From positions 1 through 34,251 of the forward strand of contig PKCZ01000052.1 of NCBI GenBank assembly GCA_002862405.1: DNA of 34,251 nucleotides, in the 5' to 3' direction. This DNA comes from Pseudomonadota bacterium (GTDB lineage Bacteria; Pseudomonadota; Gammaproteobacteria; Pseudomonadales; Halieaceae). This document shows positions 27,369 to 34,251 of the stretch, in pieces. The stretch's first letter is position 1. Each line of letters opens with the position of its first letter. The notes beneath the pieces are model-generated. The model saw only the letters and a program-made list of their open reading frames with translations, was not told the origin of the DNA and did not search any database. The translations under genes and the position numbers were made by a program.

Positions 27369-27923
27369 CTACCACTCGGCCAGCAAACCTTCTCGGTGCG
27401 CTGGCCGAGACGTTTTTGGAGACAGCCAAATTGCAATAAAAGCGGGAGCGAAATCGGGATCTTCCACGCTACCAACCCAGCTTCCGTTGTAGAAAAAACG
27501 GCTGACGCCTTGCTCGTCGACATCAAACGCAATCTTGTCGCCCTTTTTGACATCTGGCCACATAGCCAAGACCGCTGCTTCCCACTCCGATCGTCGAGGG
27601 TCATCAAACTCCAGATAATCCCACTCCTTCGCTGTCTGCTTTGCCAGAAAACTGCCGGAGATATTACGTTGATATGTGAGTTCAAACCTGAACGAGTGAC
27701 GGGGGTCATCCCACTGACCGGTTTTAGTGAATAGCTTGGAATTGAAGACCTTAAAAAATGCGACTCGCAACTGGGAGCTTCCCACAAGCGTAAGCGGTCG
27801 CGCTTGCTCTAGGGTCAGCACCTTAGAGGCATAAGGTGCGTGCTCAAGGTCTTCAGTTTGGCTCAGCCCTACAAGCGGGATGCTGCAGACACAAAAGAAT
27901 AGTAGTACTCGAGCCACCGGCAT
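27369..27923 (-). CDS. Chalcone isomerase-like (CHASH domain) exported protein
   Basis: MPVARVLLFFCVCSIPLVGLSQ signal; LVGSSQLRVAFFKVFNSKLFTKTGQW...FELTYQRNISG...KGDKIAFDVDEQGVSRFFYNGSWVGSVEDPDFAPAFIAIWLSPKTSRP. Start overlaps the upstream stop (TAATG). Confidence 0.8.
   Translation of the reverse strand: MPVARVLLFFCVCSIPLVGLSQTEDLEHAPYASKVLTLEQARPLTLVGSSQLRVAFFKVFNSKLFTKTGQWDDPRHSFRFELTYQRNISGSFLAKQTAKEWDYLEFDDPRRSEWEAAVLAMWPDVKKGDKIAFDVDEQGVSRFFYNGSWVGSVEDPDFAPAFIAIWLSPKTSRPAHREGLLAEW
27375..27417 (+). terminator. Rho-independent terminator of TBDR, inside the 3' end of the convergent gene
   Basis: CTCGGCCAGC (27375-27384) pairs with GCTGGCCGAG (27400-27409), then ACGTTTTT. Confidence 0.75.
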
Positions 27924-28417
27924 TAAGCTGCTGCAAGCTCCCGCTGACTGAACTTCACCATTAGTGGCAGCATCACCATCCACAGCGGCACCAGAATTAG
28001 CATCGTAGTGACATCACCCAGCGGCAATGTGACTGCACCGAACTTGGCACCAGCCAAATAGTTGGCAGGGGCGATCGCGCCCAAAACAATGGGACGCCAG
28101 CGACTCTCAGACAAAAACGCCATGGCTCTCGGCAGCGCCGTTGGAAAAACGAGCCAAAGGCACACCATCCACAGTGGAAACAGCGGCGCACCGAAATCAT
28201 AAACACCGGTCATCGCCAGGGTGAAATCAACACCAATACCTAGCGCCGCACACGGCAGCACTCGATTCAGTTCGGAGCGAATATCGGCGACCGCCGCGTA
28301 ATGGAACGCTATGAGCGCGAACGTCAGTAACATCCAGTCCTCTCTACCAAGGACGCAGCTAAACCAGGTGGTCTGGAACCACACGGCGTTAAACCAGGTT
28401 TTTTCTATCAACGTCAT
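27923..28417 (-). CDS. DUF2878-like integral membrane protein
   Basis: 164 aa, multiple hydrophobic helices, NAVWFQTTWFSCVLG start and GVYDFGAPLFPLWMVCLWLVFPTAL core. Confidence 0.75.
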   Translation of the reverse strand: MTLIEKTWFNAVWFQTTWFSCVLGREDWMLLTFALIAFHYAAVADIRSELNRVLPCAALGIGVDFTLAMTGVYDFGAPLFPLWMVCLWLVFPTALPRAMAFLSESRWRPIVLGAIAPANYLAGAKFGAVTLPLGDVTTMLILVPLWMVMLPLMVKFSQRELAAA

Positions 28418-28460
28418 GTGGCTGATACGGCGGGACCGCCGTTAGGGATTGCCTGCGCCG

Positions 28461-29828
28461 CTATTTTACGTTGTAAAACGCTGCCGTCCTATCCAGAGCC
28501 GAGGTCAGTTTTGATAAGAGCGCATCCACTTCTTCAGTCGATGTCACAAACGGTGGCGACATAATCATCGCATCACCTGTTTGTCGCACCATCAGTCCGT
28601 TTTCAATGGCTCTGTCACGCGTGTATACGGCGCCCCCAGACTCTGGTGCCAGGCGCTCTCGAGAGCCCTTGTCCTTGACCAGCTCAACCGCCGCGACCAA
28701 GCCCTTGGATCTCACCTGACCGACCACCGGATGATCTACCAGCGACTCAAGCGCCTGAGCGAAGTAAGGTGCCAGGTCGTTGGCAGACGATTCGAGAATA
28801 GACGTATTTTGAAGCACATCCATCATTGCGAGCCCAGCCGCACATGAGGCTGGGTGACCCGAATAGGTCAAACCATGCGCAAACTCACCGCCGTGGCCCA
28901 GCAAGACATCGGCCACTTTGTCACTAACGAGGCTTCCGCCGAGGGGCATGTAGCCATTAGTGACGGCCTTCGCAAACGTGATGAGGTCGGGCTTCGTTCC
29001 ATAAGATTGGAAGCCAAACAAATTACCGGTCCGACCAAAGCCACAAATTACCTCGTCGGAAATGAACAAGATATCGCGCTCATCCAAAATCTTCTGAACC
29101 GCTGGCCAATAGGTATCAGGCGGAATGATGACACCGCCGGCACCTTGAATAGGCTCAGCAATGAATGCTGCGATGTTGTCCTCGCCGAGCTCATCAATTT
29201 TCTTCGCCAACTCGTTTGCTGCCCACAGCCCAAACTCGTCGGGACTCATATCGCCACCCAACTCGAACCAGTAAGGCTGCTCAATGTGGCGGATGTAGTC
29301 CAGCCCCTGAGTTTGCTCGTGCATGGTGCTCATACCACCCAACGATGCGGCTGCGATAGTGCTGCCATGGTAGGCGTTTTTCCGGCTGATAATGAGCCGC
29401 TTACTCGGCTTACCGAGCAGCTCGTAATACCGGTGCACAAATTTGATCTGCGTGTCGTTTGCCTCAGATCCCGAGTTTGTGAAGAACACCTTATTAAAAT
29501 TGGCCGGCGCCATGTTACAGAGACGGGTCGCCAGCTCGACGGCGGGTTGATTAGAGCACTTGAAAAAATTGTTGTAGAACGGAAGCTCCATTAGCTGATC
29601 AGCGACCGCTTTCTTGATGCCATCCTGGCTGTAGCCAAGACTGCAGCACCATAGCCCGGACATCGCGTCTTGAATCTTATTGCCGTCAGAGTCGTATATG
29701 TAAATGTGCTCAGCACGGCTTACAATGCGACCGCCATTTTCCGCGTAATCACGAAAATCAGTGAACGGATGCAAATGATGCTGTTGATCAAGTTGTCGTA
29801 GCTGATTCGTTTCTAAGGTCGCATTCAC
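28461..29828 (-). CDS. Class III pyridoxal-phosphate aminotransferase (omega-transaminase type)
   Basis: [115 protein letters not shown]. Confidence 0.94.
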   Translation of the reverse strand: MNATLETNQLRQLDQQHHLHPFTDFRDYAENGGRIVSRAEHIYIYDSDGNKIQDAMSGLWCCSLGYSQDGIKKAVADQLMELPFYNNFFKCSNQPAVELATRLCNMAPANFNKVFFTNSGSEANDTQIKFVHRYYELLGKPSKRLIISRKNAYHGSTIAAASLGGMSTMHEQTQGLDYIRHIEQPYWFELGGDMSPDEFGLWAANELAKKIDELGEDNIAAFIAEPIQGAGGVIIPPDTYWPAVQKILDERDILFISDEVICGFGRTGNLFGFQSYGTKPDLITFAKAVTNGYMPLGGSLVSDKVADVLLGHGGEFAHGLTYSGHPASCAAGLAMMDVLQNTSILESSANDLAPYFAQALESLVDHPVVGQVRSKGLVAAVELVKDKGSRERLAPESGGAVYTRDRAIENGLMVRQTGDAMIMSPPFVTSTEEVDALLSKLTSALDRTAAFYNVK

Positions 29829-29880
29829 GGTATCATCTCCAGTAGATGGTTATATTGTCCACAAGCACGCTCGGCAGCGC

Positions 29881-29909
29881 CTTACCCCGATCGGGTAAGA
29901 GCGCTCTTA
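29881..29909. promoter_or_regulatory. Two overlapping palindromes in divergent promoter region
   Basis: CTTACCC-cgatc-GGGTAAG (29881-29899) and the perfect 14-mer TAAGAGCGCTCTTA (29896-29909), sharing TAAG. Confidence 0.55.
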
Positions 29910-29928
29910 TTCAAGGAAATTCCAAAGA

Positions 29929-31017
29929 ATGTTGGTGAACGAAGAATACAGGGGACTTGTCTATCCCTGGGGACGAAAGAGTCCGGTTGGATACGGTGAG
30001 CCACTCGAAGTCGCGCCCGGTGTCTGGTGGGTGCGATTTGAAATGCCTGGCGGGCTCGACCACATCAACATTTGGTTGCTCGAAGAGGCAGACGGTTGGA
30101 CGGTAGTGGACACCTGCATAAAACTCGACAGCGCTAAGTCGCAGTGGGAATCGCTCTTTACGGGATTTATGCAAGGAAAGCCAATCGTTCGTGTCATTTG
30201 TACCCACTTACACCCCGATCATATCGGCTTAGCGGGATGGCTCTGCGAGCGCTTCGATTGCGAGGTGTGGATGACTCGAAGCGAATACTTAAACGGTAGT
30301 CTGCTTCTTAGCTACACCTCCAACGAGGTGCCGAGTACCGCGCTGCAGTTTTACAAACGCGCGGGGTTCAGTGATGACATGATGGCGAGCTACCAGCAGC
30401 GTTTTGGAACCTTCGGAAAAATGTCGGAACCATTGCCGCACAGTTATCGGCGCATTGTGGACCTAGAGACGATTAATATCGGCGATCATTATTGGCAGGT
30501 GGTTATCGGCCAAGGCCACTCTCCCGAGCACGCGTGTCTGTATTGCCCGGGTCTAAAGCTCATCATTGCCGGCGATCAAATTCTCCCAAGAATTACGCCT
30601 AACGTATCGGTATTCCCCACTGAGCCAGATGGCAATCCGCTGGAGTATTGGCTGTCCTCAAACACGCGCCTACTCGATATTCTGCCAGAAGATCTACTCG
30701 TACTACCCGCACACCAGTCGCCGTTCAAAGGCGCGAGAACACGTCTCAACCAGATTATAGACAGCCATCGTCAATCACTTGCGAGGCTATATAACAACTT
30801 GGCTGAGGCGAAGACAGTTCCCGAATGCTTCGTACATCTTTTTAATCGCGAGTTAAAGGAACACGAAGTGCACCTGGCCACAGGTGAAACCATTGCGCAC
30901 CTGAACTACTTGGTTCAGCGCGGAAACGTCACTCGCGACGTCAATGCCGATGGACTTTACACCTACACTGCCAACCCAAACTCGGAGTTCATCCACGCAG
31001 ATGACGTCGCTGCTTAG
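29929..31017 (+). CDS. MBL-fold metallohydrolase
   Basis: CTHLHPDHIGLAGWL (HxHxDH), GQGHSPEHACLYCPGLKLIIAGDQILPRITPN, VLPAHQSPFKG. Confidence 0.93.
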   Translation: MLVNEEYRGLVYPWGRKSPVGYGEPLEVAPGVWWVRFEMPGGLDHINIWLLEEADGWTVVDTCIKLDSAKSQWESLFTGFMQGKPIVRVICTHLHPDHIGLAGWLCERFDCEVWMTRSEYLNGSLLLSYTSNEVPSTALQFYKRAGFSDDMMASYQQRFGTFGKMSEPLPHSYRRIVDLETINIGDHYWQVVIGQGHSPEHACLYCPGLKLIIAGDQILPRITPNVSVFPTEPDGNPLEYWLSSNTRLLDILPEDLLVLPAHQSPFKGARTRLNQIIDSHRQSLARLYNNLAEAKTVPECFVHLFNRELKEHEVHLATGETIAHLNYLVQRGNVTRDVNADGLYTYTANPNSEFIHADDVAA

Positions 31018-31975
31018 CCGGTTCATTGCGCGAGCCGCGCGCTATCTCTACCTGCGCCGCCACGAAAAGCTGTGGGATGGTGTTCCGCTTGACCCCATTG
31101 CAGTCAGCAATCTTTGTGTTGAGCTAGACGGCCGCCAGGTTGGATTACGCATGTACCATGGCGAGTCGGATAAGCCCATGGTGATTTATGCACACGGCGG
31201 CGGCTTCGTCGTGGGTAACCTCGAGACTCACGATCGCTTTTGTCGAGCGCTGAGTTTAAATAGCGGTTGTAGCCTTATTTCGATCGACTACCGTCTTGCC
31301 CCAGAGCACACCTTCCCCGCAGCGCACGATGATTGTCTGGAGGCGACGAAGTGGGTGCTCGACAACTTGAATAATCTCGCCCCTAACAACGGCCTGTTCA
31401 TCCTCGCGGGCGATAGCGCTGGCGGAAACCTTGCCATTGCCTCGACATTGGCGCTTCAGGAACGCTACGGCATCGCCGGCTGTTTGGCGATCTATCCCGC
31501 CACCCAGCATTACATCAGTGATTTACCCTCCTATACCGAGCACGCCAAAACGGGTCTTGTGCCAGCGCGACACATGCGATGGTTCTGCGATACCTACCTG
31601 AATGGTACGGCTCCAGCTGATCCCGTATTGGAACAAATGTTTCCGGGACGGCGGACAACGCTTAACCTATTCCCTAGAACGCTGATAATTACAGCCGAGC
31701 GAGATCCAATTCGTGATGACGGGGCTAGGTTTGCCGTGAGGCTTCACCGATCGGGCTGCAAGATAACGTATAAGCACCTGTCGCAGGCAAGCCATGGATT
31801 CGTATGCTCTGAGGGCGACTCAGAGCATTTTAGGGAAGCCGTGCAGATTGCGAGCCAATGGCTAGCAACACCGCTTATTCTGAAATCGCTTCAAGAAGAT
31901 TTAGAATCTCCGACTTCTCAAGCTGTCTCGGACAGAAGTAGCCATCACCCTCGTCCATCGCCGCCTCGGCAATAA
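31001..31975 (+). CDS. Alpha/beta hydrolase (HSL-type esterase/lipase)
   Basis: MVIYAHGGGFVVGNLETHDRFCRALS (HGGG), SIDYRLAPEHTFPAAHDDC, LAGDSAGGNLAIASTLAL (GDSAGG). ATG at 31001 overlaps the end of the MBL gene. Confidence 0.92.
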   Translation: MTSLLSRFIARAARYLYLRRHEKLWDGVPLDPIAVSNLCVELDGRQVGLRMYHGESDKPMVIYAHGGGFVVGNLETHDRFCRALSLNSGCSLISIDYRLAPEHTFPAAHDDCLEATKWVLDNLNNLAPNNGLFILAGDSAGGNLAIASTLALQERYGIAGCLAIYPATQHYISDLPSYTEHAKTGLVPARHMRWFCDTYLNGTAPADPVLEQMFPGRRTTLNLFPRTLIITAERDPIRDDGARFAVRLHRSGCKITYKHLSQASHGFVCSEGDSEHFREAVQIASQWLATPLILKSLQEDLESPTSQAVSDRSSHHPRPSPPRQ

Positions 31976-33080
31976 CATCAAACTTATCGCGCTTGATGCG
32001 TGGGTCCGTCGGAGCAATGCCAACATCGGCAATCAGCTTTTCGACTTCAGCAATTAACGCCCGTGCCCGTGTCTCCGGATGACCCGAATCTGAAATGCCG
32101 GTGGCCACAGCAAGCTCAGCCAAGCGATCGACCGCCGTATCTCCGTAAAGCGTCAGCACGTGTGGTAGTACCAACGCATTCGCGTGCCCGTGGGGTATGC
32201 CAAAATTAGCGCCCAGCTGATGCGCGATAGCGTGTACGTTACCGACATTGACCTGATTAATGGCGACGCCCGCGTTATAAGCCGCAAGCGCCATACCCTC
32301 TCGCGCATCCATATTGCCAGGCTCCTCACAGGCCATTCGAAGCCATCGAAAAACGCCTTGAACCGATATACGGCCCATTTCAGTCCGGTTACCACGCTCC
32401 CAGGTCGAGATATAAGCCTCGATACCATGTGTTAAGGCATCGATTCCCGTCGCCGCTGTGATGGGCTTAGGTAAACCCACCATAAGACAGGCATCCAAAG
32501 CGACTGCCTTCGGATGGATGGCTTCACCACCAATGATCTCTTTCTTGTGTGAAGCCTGATTCGTAATAACGGCGCCCATAGTCGCCTCGCTGCCCGTGCC
32601 TGACGTAGTTGGAATCACGAACAATGGCGCCGCTTCATCGGGACCATTGCCCATGCCCGCCCACTTGGTCATATCGCCGTCGTTATACTTCCTAAACGCG
32701 ATGACTTTTGCGCAATCAATGGACGAACCACCACCAACGGCGAGGATCGCGGTCGCACCGGATTCTTTCAGAATGCGCGCGCCTTCCTCTACGTGTCCGT
32801 ACGTAGGATCAGGGTCTACTTTGTCGTACCAAGTCAGCGTTACGCCATCGCGGTTGAGGCCAGCAACAGCCTCGTCCGCCAAGCCGAGATCTCTAAGCGC
32901 CCTGTCCGTCACCACCAGAACCGAGGTGTGTCCTAGCTCCACGATACGATCACAGAGGCGTGCGCAACTCGCTTTGCCGACAAACGCCATGTAGTTGCCT
33001 TTTGGCTTCCCTGCAATAACTTTTGCCATTGCAAAAAAGATTCGGTTTTTGAGCTTACGAAGAAACATTGGTTTAGCCAT
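31875..33080 (-). CDS. Iron-containing alcohol dehydrogenase
   Basis: ILAVGGGSSIDCAKVIAF, VIPTTSGTGSEATMGAVI, GIDALTHGIEAYIS, HAIAHQLGANFGIPHGHANALVLPHVL. Confidence 0.93.
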   Translation of the reverse strand: MAKPMFLRKLKNRIFFAMAKVIAGKPKGNYMAFVGKASCARLCDRIVELGHTSVLVVTDRALRDLGLADEAVAGLNRDGVTLTWYDKVDPDPTYGHVEEGARILKESGATAILAVGGGSSIDCAKVIAFRKYNDGDMTKWAGMGNGPDEAAPLFVIPTTSGTGSEATMGAVITNQASHKKEIIGGEAIHPKAVALDACLMVGLPKPITAATGIDALTHGIEAYISTWERGNRTEMGRISVQGVFRWLRMACEEPGNMDAREGMALAAYNAGVAINQVNVGNVHAIAHQLGANFGIPHGHANALVLPHVLTLYGDTAVDRLAELAVATGISDSGHPETRARALIAEVEKLIADVGIAPTDPRIKRDKFDVIAEAAMDEGDGYFCPRQLEKSEILNLLEAISE

Positions 33081-33181
33081 ATTTACCCCTGACTTTGCTG
33101 CGACACGCGATTAGCCGCTATGCTCGCCAAATTGTCGTATTTTATTTTTAACAGTAACTCGAGGATCGGTTAAGCGCCACT

Positions 33182-34156
33182 ATGTCACACCACTATATTC
33201 ACATAGAAGACCCTGAAACCCTCGTGCTGAGAGAGGCCGAAGACCTAAGCTGTACTGCCGACGAAGTTGTCATCGATGTGGCTTATGCCGGTATCAATAG
33301 AGCGGACGTGCTGCAGCGCATGGGGTTTTATCCACCACCTGAAGATGCGAGCCCTGTCATGGGGCTCGAGGTATCGGGAACGATCCGCATAGCAGGCGAG
33401 CGCAGCGGCTTCGCCACAGGTGAGCGGGTCTGCGCGCTGGTCCACGGTGGCGGCTACGCGACACAGGCCAAGGCCAAAGCAGAGTGCACCTTGCGCGTGC
33501 CTGCTGAGATTGACATGAAAGTTGCAGCTTGCCTTCCCGAGGCATTTCTCACAGTCTGGTACAACGTTGTTATTCGTGCCGCGCTGAAACCTGGCGAGAC
33601 CTTGCTAGTGCACGGTGGCACCAGCGGTATCGGCAATATTGCAGTACAGCTTGGTAATTTCATGAAGTGTCGCGTCATTGCAACGGCGGGCTCAGCCGAT
33701 AAGTGTCAGCTGCTTGCCGATATCGGCGCCGATGTGTGTCTGAACTACAACGCGGCACCACTGACAGACCAGTGCGCGCAGCGCGGTGTGTTAGGGGGTG
33801 TAGATGTAATCCTTGATATGGTCGGCGGTGATTTCGAGCAATTTAATCTGGAGTGTCTTGCCGTTGATGGACGAATTGCCTGCATCGGGCTGATGCGGGG
33901 AGGCCAGGCCACAATCGACCTGACACAACTGCTCATGAAACGTGCAACCTTGACCGGAAGCACCTTACGACGCCTGACTCACGAAGAGAAAGCGCGATGT
34001 TTCCGCGACGTTGATGAGCAGCTCATGCCACTAGTCGAGAGCGGTCAAATGCGCCCGCTCATGGATAAGACCTTCGAATTAAAGAATGCCCTCGAAGCGC
34101 AGACCTACATGTCCTTGGGCACTCACGCTGGAAAGCTGTTGTTAAATTGCGCGTAA
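33182..34156 (+). CDS. Zinc-independent NAD(P)H:quinone oxidoreductase (medium-chain, PIG3/QOR type)
   Basis: AYAGINRADVLQRMGFYPPPEDASPVMGLEVSGTI, LVHGGTSGIGNIAVQLGNFMKCRVIATAGSADKC, GADVCLNYN, GGVDVILDMVGGDF. Confidence 0.93.
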   Translation: MSHHYIHIEDPETLVLREAEDLSCTADEVVIDVAYAGINRADVLQRMGFYPPPEDASPVMGLEVSGTIRIAGERSGFATGERVCALVHGGGYATQAKAKAECTLRVPAEIDMKVAACLPEAFLTVWYNVVIRAALKPGETLLVHGGTSGIGNIAVQLGNFMKCRVIATAGSADKCQLLADIGADVCLNYNAAPLTDQCAQRGVLGGVDVILDMVGGDFEQFNLECLAVDGRIACIGLMRGGQATIDLTQLLMKRATLTGSTLRRLTHEEKARCFRDVDEQLMPLVESGQMRPLMDKTFELKNALEAQTYMSLGTHAGKLLLNCA

Positions 34157-34251
34157 GCTTGGACAGCATTCTGTGCTAGTAGCTCCACAGCAGCTTAATC
34201 CGACTGACCAGTGGACCCATGATTTAACAACTGAAATAACAAGCCCGAGAC

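Noticed and set aside
28854-29594. 246-aa plus-strand ORF opposite the aminotransferase
   Set aside because: Antisense of conserved aminotransferase motifs; no initiation signal or family similarity recognised.
1-34251. CRISPR arrays, tRNA/rRNA genes, transposases, integrases, prophage
   Set aside because: No regular repeat-spacer pattern, no tRNA-like cloverleaf noticed by eye, no transposase or phage protein among the ORFs; a tRNAscan/Infernal run would be needed to exclude small RNAs.

Overview
Window from a proteobacterial chromosome. The set of TonB receptors, TPR-sulfotransferases, valine catabolism genes and BCCT/NhaC carriers looks like a heterotrophic marine gammaproteobacterium, but taxonomy is inference only. 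I see about 24 protein-coding genes: an edge-truncated SLC13/DASS carrier, three TonB-dependent receptors (TBDRs), an M14 carboxypeptidase fused to a decayed D-aminoacylase remnant, an NhaC antiporter, gpsA without a standard start codon, an M48 lipoprotein protease, a BCCT carrier, two TPR-sulfotransferases plus a small sulfotransferase, an aspartyl/asparaginyl hydroxylase-like gene, MarR and LuxR-type regulators, a four-gene valine/branched acyl-CoA operon, a chalcone-isomerase-like/DUF2878 pair, a class III aminotransferase, an MBL hydrolase, an alpha/beta esterase, an iron alcohol dehydrogenase and a quinone oxidoreductase. No rRNA, tRNA, CRISPR or transposase was recognised. The strongest leads are (1) sulfotransferases and a hydroxylase next to TBDRs that carry Tyr-rich, acidic, Cys-bracketed segments, a possible surface-protein modification system; (2) the M14/D-aminoacylase fusion with an internal deletion; (3) gpsA lacking ATG/GTG/TTG; and (4) several clear palindromes or repeats in intergenic regions. 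All family calls are from reading motifs by eye, with no database search.
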